A stretch of DNA of 15,824 nt from JAXHTH01 sp034211115 (GTDB lineage: Bacteria > Planctomycetota > Phycisphaerae > Phycisphaerales > SM1A02): assembly GCA_034211115.1 (NCBI GenBank), contig JAXHTH010000082.1, positions 1 through 15,824 on the forward strand, read 5' to 3'. The translations under genes and the position numbers were made by a program. The notes under the pieces were generated by a model. The model made no database searches and was not told where the DNA came from. It saw only the letters and a program-made list of their open reading frames with translations. Below, piece by piece: positions 7,749 through 15,231 of this stretch (positions within the stretch are counted from its first letter, which is position 1; each line of letters starts with the position of its first letter).

Positions 7749-8749
7749 AACTCATCGCCTTTGAAGTCGAGTCGTGGGAGGCCGATGCGTTTGAAACGCT
7801 GGGCGACCGGTACGACTGCCTCACCACCCGCGACCCGATGCGGTCCGAAAACGTCGGTGACTACGCCGACGCCGAGATCATCAGCACGTTCATCAACTCG
7901 AAGCTGGGCGCGGATGTGCTCGGGCAGTTCGATGATCTGAAGATGATCGCCACGCGGTCGACGGGTTTCGACCACATCGATCTCGACCACTGCCGCGAGC
8001 AGGGCATCACGGTGTGCAACGTTCCCACCTACGGCACGAACACCGTGGCCGAGCACGTCTTCGCCCTGCTGCTCGCCCTCAGCCACAAGATCGAACACGC
8101 GGTCAACCGCACGCGGAAGGGCGACTTCTCATCGCGCGGACTGCAGGGCTTCGATCTGCACGGGAAGACGCTGGGCGTGATCGGAACGGGCGATATCGGC
8201 TGCGCCGCCATCCGCATCGCCCGCGGCTTCGACATGAACGTCCTCGGCTACGATGTCAAGCCCGACGAGTCCACCGCGGAGAAGTTCGGATTCGAGTACG
8301 TGCCGCTCGAGCGCCTGCTGGAGCGCTCTGATGTGATCACGATCCACGTGCCGGGCTCCGAGAAGACGCGTCACCTGATCGGCGGCGGGCAATTCGATCG
8401 CATGAAAGAAGGCGCGGTGGTCATCAACACCGCGCGGGGAGAGGTCGTCGACATCCAGGCCCTTGTGCGCGCTCTCGCCGAGGGCCGCGTCGCCGGCGCG
8501 GGCCTCGATGTGCTGCCCGAAGAGCCCGTCATCCGTGAGGAGGCCGAGCTGCTGCGATCGGTCTACGAGCGCGAGCACGATCTCGACACGCTGCTCGCCA
8601 ATCACGTGCTTCTGCATCTGACGAATGTGATTGTCACGCCGCACAGCGCGTTCAACACCCGCGAGGCCGTGCAGCGGATCCTCGACACGACGGTGGAGAA
8701 CATCGAGCGGTTCGCCGACGGAGACCCGCAGAATGTGGTCACGGGCTGA
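7745..8749 (+). CDS. D-lactate dehydrogenase-type D-2-hydroxyacid dehydrogenase
   Basis: Cytosolic NAD-dependent oxidoreductase of 334 residues in the D-isomer 2-hydroxyacid dehydrogenase family; the most likely reaction is pyruvate plus NADH to D-lactate. The nucleotide-binding domain has GVIGTGDIG followed by an acidic residue in YDVKPDE that favours NAD. The catalytic set is complete: Arg231 in NTARGE, Glu260 in DVLPEEP, and His300 in TPHSAFNT. The VAEH and FNTREAV segments resemble the D-LDH branch more than phosphoglycerate dehydrogenase, and there is no ACT domain. The ATG at 7745 is chosen because AAAGGAG ends 5 bp upstream; an in-frame ATG at 7715 would add ten unconserved residues. 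Its position right after ppsA suggests control of pyruvate flow and NADH reoxidation. The exact 2-hydroxyacid is inferred, so no symbol is given. Confidence 0.9.
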   Translation: MKLIAFEVESWEADAFETLGDRYDCLTTRDPMRSENVGDYADAEIISTFINSKLGADVLGQFDDLKMIATRSTGFDHIDLDHCREQGITVCNVPTYGTNTVAEHVFALLLALSHKIEHAVNRTRKGDFSSRGLQGFDLHGKTLGVIGTGDIGCAAIRIARGFDMNVLGYDVKPDESTAEKFGFEYVPLERLLERSDVITIHVPGSEKTRHLIGGGQFDRMKEGAVVINTARGEVVDIQALVRALAEGRVAGAGLDVLPEEPVIREEAELLRSVYEREHDLDTLLANHVLLHLTNVIVTPHSAFNTREAVQRILDTTVENIERFADGDPQNVVTG

Positions 8750-8758
8750 GGGAAGACG

Positions 8759-9481
8759 ATGAAGCTCCATTTCGCCGGCACGCGGGGCGAGATCGATGAG
8801 CGCACCCGGCGTCATCATCGCCACACCGCGCTCGTCGTCTCCTGTCGTCGGCGGCGCGTGATGATCGACTGCGGGGCCGACTGGGCCGGTCGCGTCCGCG
8901 AGATCAACCCGCACGCGATCGTCATCACGCACGCGCACCCGGATCACGCGTGGGGATTGCGCGAAGGCGTCGACTGCCCAATCTTCGCCACCGGGGAGGC
9001 GTGGAAGGACATGCAGGACTATCCGATCGATGAGCGCCGCACCGTCGCACCGCGACAGCCGCTGGACATCGAGGGAATCACCTTCGAGGCCTTCGAGGTT
9101 GAGCATTCCACCCGTTGCCCCGCCGTCGGATATCGCGTCAGCGCGGGCCGCGCATCGGTGTTCTACATTCCCGACGTCGTCTTCATTCACGAACGGGACG
9201 ACGCACTGCGCGGCGTCGATCTCTACATCGGCGACGGCGCCACGCTCGATCGTCCGCTCGTGCGCCGGCGCGGCGAGCGCCTGATCGGCCACACGCCCGT
9301 GCGCACGCAGCTCACGTGGTGCGAAAATGCGGGCGTAGATCGTGCTGTATTCACCCACTGCGGCTCACAGATCGTCGCCGGCGACGAGCGGCGCATCGGC
9401 CCGCGCCTCCGCGGCTGGGGGCGCGCGCGAGGCGTCGAGGCGAGCATCGCCTACGACGGCCTGGAACTCGTCCTTCGGTAG
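8759..9481 (+). CDS. Small metallo-beta-lactamase-fold hydrolase of unknown substrate
   Basis: Predicted soluble dinuclear-metal hydrolase of 240 residues. The core metal motif THAHPDH gives His58, His60, Asp62 and His63. Further candidate ligands are His116 (VEHSTRCPAVGY), Asp139 (YIPD), His178 (IGHTPV) and His200 (FTHCGSQ). The overall order resembles the PhnP-like and other small phosphodiesterase members of the fold rather than beta-lactamases or glyoxalase II. It starts 9 bp after the dehydrogenase gene with GAGGGA just upstream, and fpg follows 19 bp later, so it is probably co-transcribed with both. An arginine-rich patch near residues 17-33 could contact a nucleic acid or another phosphate-rich ligand, but that is speculation. 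A role in nucleotide clean-up or DNA repair is suggested only by context. Confidence 0.85.
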   Translation: MKLHFAGTRGEIDERTRRHHRHTALVVSCRRRRVMIDCGADWAGRVREINPHAIVITHAHPDHAWGLREGVDCPIFATGEAWKDMQDYPIDERRTVAPRQPLDIEGITFEAFEVEHSTRCPAVGYRVSAGRASVFYIPDVVFIHERDDALRGVDLYIGDGATLDRPLVRRRGERLIGHTPVRTQLTWCENAGVDRAVFTHCGSQIVAGDERRIGPRLRGWGRARGVEASIAYDGLELVLR

Positions 9482-9500
9482 CGGATGATGGAGGTGTATA

Positions 9501-10295
9501 ATGCCCGAACTGCCCGACGTCGCGGGTTTTCAAAGCTACCTGGAAAGCACCGCGCTGCATCAGAAGATCGCGAGGGTCTCCATCAGCGACGACCGCATCA
9601 TCCATGATGTGTCGCCGCGAACGCTGCGCCGTCGGCTGAAGGGAAGATGCTTCCAGATGGTCTCGCGGCACGGAAAGTACCTTTTTGTCCATCTCGATGA
9701 CGACGCCGGCTGGCTGGTTTTTCACTTCGGCATGACGGGCGAGCTGGACTACGGGAAGACCGAAGGCGAAGCGCCCGCCTTCACGCGCGCCGCGTTCGAG
9801 TTCGACCACGAATACCGGCTGGCGTACATCAGCCGCCGCATGCTCGGCCGCATCACGCTGACCGATGATCGCGCACGGTTCATTGAGGAGCAGGAACTGG
9901 GGCCCGATGCGCTGGCCGATGATCTCAACGGCAGGCGGTTCCGCGCGCTGCTGGGCAACCGGCGCGGGCCGGCCAAGCACGTGCTCATGGATCAGTCCCT
10001 CATCGCCGGCATCGGGAACGTCTATGCCGACGAGATCCTCTTCCGTCTCCGCTGGCACCCCCGGATCCGGATCGCCGATCTCGGCGACGACGAGATCGGC
10101 GCCCTGTTCCGCGCCATGCGACGCGCATTGCGCACCGCGGCGGAGCGCGGCGGCGATCCCGCTCGCCTGCCCCGCAGCTTCATGCTCCCCCATCGTGAAG
10201 GGGATGGCCGATGTCCCGAATGCGGAACCGCTCTCGAGACGATGACCATCTCGGGTCGAACCAGCTACTTCTGTGCGCGCTGTCAGACGTCGTAG
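9501..10295 (+). CDS. fpg: Formamidopyrimidine-DNA glycosylase / AP lyase (Fpg/Nei family)
   Basis: Base-excision repair enzyme that removes oxidised purines such as 8-oxoguanine and cleaves the abasic site by beta,delta-elimination. The 264-residue protein begins MPELPD, giving the N-terminal Pro nucleophile and catalytic Glu after Met removal. Lys59 in RHGKYLF matches the conserved beta-sheet lysine. FHFGMTGEL and the helix-two-turn-helix region (DQSLIAGIGNVYADEIL) follow. The C-terminal zinc finger has Cys238, Cys241, Cys258 and Cys261, with the DNA-contacting Arg253 in GRTSYF. The start is fixed by MPELPD and by GGAGGTG a few bases upstream. Fpg rather than Nei is favoured by MPELPD and by the GIGNVYADE segment, but substrate range needs biochemistry. 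It heads a run of repair genes, with polX and ligA following. Confidence 0.95.
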   Translation: MPELPDVAGFQSYLESTALHQKIARVSISDDRIIHDVSPRTLRRRLKGRCFQMVSRHGKYLFVHLDDDAGWLVFHFGMTGELDYGKTEGEAPAFTRAAFEFDHEYRLAYISRRMLGRITLTDDRARFIEEQELGPDALADDLNGRRFRALLGNRRGPAKHVLMDQSLIAGIGNVYADEILFRLRWHPRIRIADLGDDEIGALFRAMRRALRTAAERGGDPARLPRSFMLPHREGDGRCPECGTALETMTISGRTSYFCARCQTS

Positions 10296-10477
10296 GTCGA
10301 CTGTGCCTCGCACCGGTCCATTCCGGGGGATCCGGGGCCTGGTGGATCGACGCCCCGCCACCGCGCCGCATGCCCTGAACGGCAAATGGGGCGATGCCCG
10401 GTGGTACACGAAAGACGCGCCTGTAAAGAGTGATTGGAAAGGCGAGTCTCCGGGGACGCACGAAGGAAGCGGACCCG
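10296..10477. other. 182-bp spacer between fpg and polX, the widest gap in the gene run
   Basis: No conserved coding frame is visible. The spacer holds three copies of TCCGGGG (two close together near 10331-10347, one near 10449) and a weak GGGC-GAT-GCCC hairpin near 10390. I see no convincing -35/-10 pair and no hairpin with a T-run. If polX-ligA has its own promoter it would most likely lie here. Confidence 0.4.
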
Positions 10478-12199
10478 ATGACCGTTCAGAACGCAAAGAT
10501 CGCCGACATCCTCGACGAGATCGCGGATCTTATCGAGCTGAAGGAGGGCAACGAGTTCCGCATTCGCTCGTACCGGAACGCGGCGCGCACCGTGCGCGAT
10601 CTGTCGGAGCGGATCGCGGATCTCGCCGAGAACGGCGAGGATCTCAGGGCGCTGCCGAACATCGGCGAAGGAACCGCCGAGAAGATCGGAGAGATCCTCG
10701 AGAAGGGAACGTGCCGGCGCCTCGAGGAGCTGAAGAAAGACGTGCCGGAGGAGCTCACGGAGATCATGGGCGTGCCTCAGGTCGGGCCGCGCAAGGCCGT
10801 GCAGTTGCATGACGAGCTGGGTGTCGAATCGCTGGAGGATCTGCGCAAGGCCGCCGAGGATCATCGCATCCGCGATCTGGAAGGCATGGGGCCGAAGACG
10901 GAAGAGAAGATCCTCAAGGGGCTCGAGACGGTCGCGGAGACGTCCGGCCGGATCTCGCTCAAGGCCGCCGCCGATCAGGCCGAGTCGCTCGGCGCCTTTC
11001 TCGACGGCATCGACGAACTCGATGAGTGGGAGATCGCGGGCAGCTTCCGCCGGTGGAAAGAGACGATCGGCGATCTCGATGTGCTCGTCCGCGCCGAGGA
11101 CCGCAGCGCCGCCACGGATCGCATCCTCGAGTTCGACGCCATCGAAGAAGTGGTCAGCAAAGGCAGGGAGCGGGTCACGGTGCGGCTGGAAAGCGGGCTT
11201 CAGATCGACTTCCGGTTCTTCGAGGAGCCGGCTTTCGGCGCCGCCCTCCTCTATTTCACCGGATCGAAGGCGCACAACATCAAGCTGCGCAAGCGCGCCG
11301 TCGACCGCGAATGGAAGCTCAACGAATACGGCCTCTTCTCCGGCAAGCGGCGGCTGGCCGGGAAGAGCGAGGAATCCGTCTACCACCGTCTGAACATGAC
11401 GTGGGTCCCGCCCGAGCTGCGGGAGGAGCGGGGCGAGATCGAGGCCGCGCTCGACGATGATCTCCCCTCACTGATCGAGCAGGATGATATCCGCGGCGAT
11501 CTGCACTGTCATACGACCGAGACGGACGGCAACGCCTCGATCAAGGAGATGGCGGAGGCGGCGCGCGACCGCGGTTACGACTACCTCGCCATTACGGACC
11601 ATTCCAAGGCCGTGCGCATGGCCAACGGCCTCAACAACGATCGGCTCAGGAAGCATGCGGAGACCATCCGCCGAACGAACGGATCGTTCAAGGGCCTGCG
11701 GATCCTCGCCGGCGTCGAGGTGGACATTCTCAAGTCGGGCAGGCTCGACCTGGATGAAGACGTGCTCGCCGATCTGGACTGGGTCGTCGGCAGCGTTCAT
11801 TATCACTGGAACCTGAGTCGGCGCAGGATGACGGACCGGCTCATCGCCGCCATCGAGAGCGGCGTGGTCCACTGCCTTGGGCATCCGCTGGGCCGGATGA
11901 TCGGCAAACGCGACCCCATCGAAGTCGAGCTGGACGAAGTGTTCGAGGCCTGTCGCGAGCATGATGTGCGACTGGAGATCAACAGCCAGCCCCACCGGCT
12001 CGATCTGCCGGACGTGCACTGCCAGCGTGCGCGCAAGGCGGGCGTCGGCTTCACCATCTCCACCGATGCGCACAAGCCCTCCGATCTGCACTTCATGCGC
12101 TTCGGCGTCGCGACGGCGCGCCGCGGATGGCTGGAAAAGGCAGAGGTGCTGAACACCTCGACGACCCGGTCACTGACGAAGAAGCTCAAGCGCGGATGA
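10478..12199 (+). CDS. polX: Family X DNA polymerase with C-terminal PHP domain
   Basis: Cytosolic gap-filling DNA polymerase of 573 residues, the usual size of bacterial PolX. The N-terminal helix-hairpin-helix region (about 1-100) has LPNIGEGTAEKI and a second hairpin near VPQVGPRKA. The palm carries AGSFRR and metal ligands Asp199, Asp201 (GDLDVLV) and Asp244 (QIDFRF), followed by YFTGSKAHN and a downstream LNEYGLF. The PHP domain (about 338-565) has GDLHCHT with His343 and His345, ITDHS, GVEVDI, GSVHYH, GHPLGR and STDAHK, so the metal site looks complete. In related enzymes the PHP domain gives 3'-5' exonuclease and other 3'-end processing activity. The ATG at 10478 is chosen because GAAGGAAG lies about 8 bp upstream and the helix-hairpin-helix domain starts at once; a GTG at 10430 would add 16 residues. 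ligA follows after 3 bp. Confidence 0.96.
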   Translation: MTVQNAKIADILDEIADLIELKEGNEFRIRSYRNAARTVRDLSERIADLAENGEDLRALPNIGEGTAEKIGEILEKGTCRRLEELKKDVPEELTEIMGVPQVGPRKAVQLHDELGVESLEDLRKAAEDHRIRDLEGMGPKTEEKILKGLETVAETSGRISLKAAADQAESLGAFLDGIDELDEWEIAGSFRRWKETIGDLDVLVRAEDRSAATDRILEFDAIEEVVSKGRERVTVRLESGLQIDFRFFEEPAFGAALLYFTGSKAHNIKLRKRAVDREWKLNEYGLFSGKRRLAGKSEESVYHRLNMTWVPPELREERGEIEAALDDDLPSLIEQDDIRGDLHCHTTETDGNASIKEMAEAARDRGYDYLAITDHSKAVRMANGLNNDRLRKHAETIRRTNGSFKGLRILAGVEVDILKSGRLDLDEDVLADLDWVVGSVHYHWNLSRRRMTDRLIAAIESGVVHCLGHPLGRMIGKRDPIEVELDEVFEACREHDVRLEINSQPHRLDLPDVHCQRARKAGVGFTISTDAHKPSDLHFMRFGVATARRGWLEKAEVLNTSTTRSLTKKLKRG

Positions 12200-12202
12200 C
12201 AC

Positions 12203-14263
12203 GTGGCGAAGAAGAAAAGCACATCCCGGAAGAACCCGCCGAAGGTCGATGACCTGACCAAGAAAGAGGCGAAGAAGCGCGCCGAGGCGCTGCGCGACGA
12301 GCTCGAGTACCACAATCACCGCTATTACATCCTCGATGATCCGGAAATCTCCGACGCCGAATACGACAGGCTCAAGGCCGACTTGGAGGCGATCGAAGAG
12401 AAATACCCGGATCTCGTCACGCCCGACAGCCCCACCCGGCGCGTCGGCGCGCCGCCGAAGGAGGAACTCGGGACCATCCGTCACGAGACGCGGATGCTCA
12501 GCCTGCGCGCGGTGCAGGAGGAGGATGACTTCCGACACTTCTGGCAGACGTGCCTGGATGAGCTGAATGCGAAGCGCCTGTCCGTGGCGGCGGAACCCAA
12601 GTATGACGGGCTCAGCGTCGAGTTCGTCTACGACAACGGCCGGCTCGAGACCGCGTCCACCCGCGGCGACGGCGAGACCGGGGAGGACGTTACCGCCAAC
12701 GTCCGTACCATCCACGAAGTGCCACTTCGACTGAGAGAATCAAAAGATCACGCGACGCCCAGGCATCTCGTCGTACGCGGCGAGGTCTACATGCCGAAGA
12801 AGGAGTTCGCCGCGTTCAACCGCAGACAGGAGAAGGAAGGGAAGAAGACGTTCGCCAATCCCCGCAACGCCGCGGCCGGCAGCCTGCGCCAGCTCGATTC
12901 AAAGATCACGGCCCGGCGGCCGCTGCGCGTCTTCTTCTACGAGATCGCGCCGTCCTCGAGCAATCGGCCGGACACGCAGACGCAGTGCCTGGAGATGATG
13001 AAGGCGCTGGGGCTCAAGACGAATCCGGAGACCGAGCGTATTGAGTCCGCCGACAAGGCCGTCGAATGGTATCGGAAGATGAGCGACCGGCGGGACAAGC
13101 TGCCCTACGAAATCGACGGCTGCGTGTTCAAGGTCAACCGGCTGGACGATCATGAAAAGCTCGGCACGCGGGCGGCGAATCCGCGCTGGGCCATCGCCTG
13201 GAAGTTCCCCCCTCGGCGCGAGACCACCAAGATCAAACGGATCGAGGCGCAGGTCGGACGCACCGGCGCCCTCACCCCCGTCGCCATCCTCGAGCCGGTC
13301 CGCATCGGCGGCGTCGAGGTCAGCCACGTCAGCCTGCACAACCAGGACGAGATCGAACGCAAGGACATCCGTATCGGCGATCACGTCCACGTCGAACGCG
13401 CCGGCGACGTGATCCCCCACGTCGTGCGCGTCGTCGAACAGAAGCGCTCCGGCCACGAGAAGAAGTACCGGCTGCCGAAGAAGTGTCCGGTCTGCGGCGG
13501 CGAGGTCGTCCGCCCCGAGGGCGAAGCCGTGGCGCGATGCAACAACGCCTCCTGTCCCGCCCGGCTCAAGGAGTCCATCCGCCACTTCGGTTCCCGCCAG
13601 GCGCTGGATATCGACGGGCTCGGCGAGAAGCTCGTCGCGCAGCTCGTTGACAACGGCCTCGTCGAGGATCTCGCCGACCTGTTCGAGCTGTCCGTCGATG
13701 ACCTGACGCAACTGGATCGGATGGGAGAAAAAAGCGCGCAGAGTCTCGTCGAGGCGATTGGAAAGAGCAAGGAGAAGGTCACGCTCCCGCGGCTGATCTA
13801 CGGGCTGGGCATCCCGCACGTCGGGCGGGCCCTGGCCGGCGACCTGGCCGCGACGTTCGAATCGCTCGATGAGCTCATCGACGCCGATGACGATGATCTC
13901 ATGCAACTGGAGGGCATGGGCCGCACCGTCGCCTCGGCCATCGTCCAGTGGCGCGACAACCGCCGCAACCGCAAGCTCATCAGGCGGCTCAGGGAGCGCG
14001 GCGTCGACCCGAAACAGAAGCGTCGCGGCAGCCGGCTGAAGGGTAAAACCCTCGTGGTCACCGGCACGCTCGACTCGATGACCCGCGACGAGGCGCAGGA
14101 GGCCATCCGCGCGCAGCGCGGACGCGCCACCTCCGGCGTTTCCGAAAACACCGACTGGCTCGTGGTCGGCGACAATCCGGGCCGAACCAAGATGCGTGAT
14201 GCGGAAAAGCACGATGTGGAAACCATCGACGAGAAGCGCTTCCGCGAGCTCATCGGTGGATGA
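12203..14263 (+). CDS. ligA: NAD-dependent DNA ligase
   Basis: Seals nicks in duplex DNA using NAD as AMP donor. The 686-residue protein has the full architecture: a lysine-rich N-terminal tail (about 1-25), domain Ia with YHNHRYYILDDPEISDAEYD, the adenylation domain with nucleophile Lys133 in EPKYDG, TRGDGETGED, FANPRNAAAGSLRQLD, and QVGRTGALTPVA at the OB-fold junction. A four-cysteine zinc finger follows (Cys428, Cys431, Cys446, Cys451), then helix-hairpin-helix repeats and a C-terminal BRCT domain from about residue 612. The common ELKIDGLA is replaced by EPKYDGLS, which keeps the KxDG core. The GTG start lies 3 bp after the polX stop and has no strong Shine-Dalgarno, so coupled translation is likely. 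The polX stop also sits in ATGA, an alternative re-initiation site in another frame. Context makes it the sealing step after Fpg and PolX; whether it is the only ligase in the genome is unknown. Confidence 0.96.
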   Translation: MAKKKSTSRKNPPKVDDLTKKEAKKRAEALRDELEYHNHRYYILDDPEISDAEYDRLKADLEAIEEKYPDLVTPDSPTRRVGAPPKEELGTIRHETRMLSLRAVQEEDDFRHFWQTCLDELNAKRLSVAAEPKYDGLSVEFVYDNGRLETASTRGDGETGEDVTANVRTIHEVPLRLRESKDHATPRHLVVRGEVYMPKKEFAAFNRRQEKEGKKTFANPRNAAAGSLRQLDSKITARRPLRVFFYEIAPSSSNRPDTQTQCLEMMKALGLKTNPETERIESADKAVEWYRKMSDRRDKLPYEIDGCVFKVNRLDDHEKLGTRAANPRWAIAWKFPPRRETTKIKRIEAQVGRTGALTPVAILEPVRIGGVEVSHVSLHNQDEIERKDIRIGDHVHVERAGDVIPHVVRVVEQKRSGHEKKYRLPKKCPVCGGEVVRPEGEAVARCNNASCPARLKESIRHFGSRQALDIDGLGEKLVAQLVDNGLVEDLADLFELSVDDLTQLDRMGEKSAQSLVEAIGKSKEKVTLPRLIYGLGIPHVGRALAGDLAATFESLDELIDADDDDLMQLEGMGRTVASAIVQWRDNRRNRKLIRRLRERGVDPKQKRRGSRLKGKTLVVTGTLDSMTRDEAQEAIRAQRGRATSGVSENTDWLVVGDNPGRTKMRDAEKHDVETIDEKRFRELIGG

Positions 14264-14528
14264 AGCGCTCCGCCCTCGCCCTCCGCACTCCGGCGAGCGT
14301 TCGATGACGTGGTGTCGCCCCGACTCCGGGTCGGGGTGCCGGTTCCCGCACCGGCCGTCGCGGCAACGCGCCTCAGAGCCGCCGGGGGAAAGGGGAGAGC
14401 ACAACTCGCGAGGCGGGCGCCTGTCGGCATCCGTCCGCCGCTCGCGCGAGCGACGATCTCCCGTGTGCTCCGCTCCACGATCTCCTGTCCGGCAGGCTCT
14501 CGCTCACGCACGTTCCCGTCGATTCGCG
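14264..14528. other. Intergenic region after ligA with hairpins, no recognised gene
   Basis: No frame here looks conserved. It contains the hairpin at 14318-14336, a 14-bp perfect palindrome (CGCTCGCGCGAGCG, 14439-14452), and two copies of ACGATCTCC about 24 bp apart (from 14453 and 14477). A GTG at 14463 is in frame with the decayed gene downstream but lacks a ribosome binding site. Confidence 0.4.
14318..14336 (+). terminator. G+C-rich hairpin after ligA, possible weak terminator
   Basis: CCCCGAC (14318-14324), a five-base loop, and GTCGGGG (14330-14336) form a perfect 7-bp stem, extendable by a G-T pair and a C-G pair. It starts 55 bp after the ligA stop, where the long gene run should end. 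There is no T-run after it, so it does not meet the classical Rho-independent pattern; it could instead protect the 3' end or pause polymerase. Confidence 0.35.
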
Positions 14529-14890
14529 CTGGCCTTCCTCTTCAAGACGCCCGAAATCCATCAGCAGGCGATCGAGTTCGCCGATGCGATTGCGGCCCTG
14601 ACGGAGCGTATTCGCGCGGCTGCCGGTATCTCGCCGACCGGCGTGACCGCGCATCGCTCTCGATCGACGCAAATATCGCCGAAAGCAACGGCCGGTTGAC
14701 CCGGGCCGACCGCAAGCACTGCTTTGGCATCGCGCGCGGATCGACGCAGAAGTGTGTTCCCATGTTGAAACTGGCGAGCCGTCGGCAGCTCGTCGAGCCG
14801 GGCCGGCGCGCCGCCCTCCGTGAGGCGCCGGAAACGACCGCCCGCATGATCTCCGGCCTCATCAGGGGCCTGGAGCAACGCGCGAGCTGA
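14529..14890 (+). pseudogene. Decayed four-helix-bundle protein gene (23S rRNA intervening-sequence protein family)
   Basis: The translated pieces match the small helical-bundle family I remember as starting MAFLFE and containing NIAEGNGR, ADRK, GIARGSVQECVP and a C-terminal LSGLIxGLE. Here the first part reads LAFLFKTPEIHQQAIEFADA in one frame, with CTG at 14529 where ATG would be. The second part lies one frame back: YLADRRD, ASLSIDANIAESNGR, GIARGSTQKCVP, ISGLIRGLEQ, ending at TGA 14888-14890. The switch falls between about 14604 and 14626, where 23 bases sit in place of the 24 needed, so one base is missing. No in-frame start lies upstream in the second frame. Relative to the remembered consensus there are AEG to AES and two Glu-to-Lys changes, all explainable by G-to-A mutation. 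Function in this family is mostly unknown. A sequencing error could explain the frameshift but not the lost start. Confidence 0.75.
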
Positions 14891-15231
14891 ACGTCTCAGC
14901 ACGTCGGACTCCGCCGGGGAACACGAAGCACACACCCTGCCGCCCATCGAGAAGCCACCACAGTCCGGGCTCCTGTTGAACCGATCGAAGCTCATTCCTT
15001 GATCTCGGTGCAGCGGTGATCTTCGCCCGGGCGAGCGGACCGAGGCGCCGGACACATGGCCAAGTCCGTTTTCCCGCCTCCCCGCTACTCCTGCACCGTG
15101 TGTCGCATCGGGGAATATCCCATAGATACAAAGCCTCATCGCTGAGGGCGGGCGCAGCGGATGGATCGGTACGGTATCCCCGCGTAAGCGGTGACCGGGC
15201 GGGCGATGGAACAGATGAAAGGGAATCAGAG
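14891..15231. other. Leader region upstream of the exported haem-protein gene
   Basis: About 340 bp with no supported gene on either strand. Seen here are a 12-bp perfect palindrome (TCGCCCGGGCGA, 15023-15034), a GGGA-ATA-TCCC inverted repeat (15111-15121), and directly after it CATAGATACA, the most A+T-rich spot and the best candidate for a -10 element, though no good -35 precedes it. The downstream gene has AAAGGGA at 15218-15224, 7 bp before its ATG. A promoter for that gene is expected in this stretch because the strand run before it has ended. Confidence 0.35.

Noticed and set aside
3973..7827. A 1284-codon open frame on the minus strand opposite the antiporter and ppsA
   Set aside because: The plus-strand genes there have complete, recognisable motifs. 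The antisense translation is rich in Arg, Asp, His and Gly with no domain, as expected from G+C-biased third positions. The same applies to the minus-strand frames at 536-2137, 2462-4045, 8129-9358 and 12899-14404.
9497..9502. Perfect TATAAT overlapping the fpg start codon
   Set aside because: A -10 element here would place the transcription start inside fpg, after its own ribosome binding site, and no -35 is visible. It is the by-product of a TATA spacer meeting ATG.
14260..14307. 15-residue ORF starting in the ATGA at the ligA stop
   Set aside because: There is no downstream gene for it to couple to and no strong ribosome binding site. Its frame is short enough for chance.
14439..14452. 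CGCTCGCGCGAGCG palindrome as an operator, with TCGCCCGGGCGA at 15023
   Set aside because: Short perfect palindromes are common in DNA this rich in C and G, the two do not share a sequence, and neither lies next to a convincing promoter.
14529..14890. Diversity-generating retroelement accessory gene (avd), a relative of the four-helix-bundle family
   Set aside because: No reverse transcriptase, template/variable repeat or target gene is present in the window, and the gene is broken.
14529..14890. A 23S rRNA intervening sequence, the classic site of this protein family
   Set aside because: No 23S rRNA sequence flanks it; both sides are ordinary intergenic DNA between protein genes.
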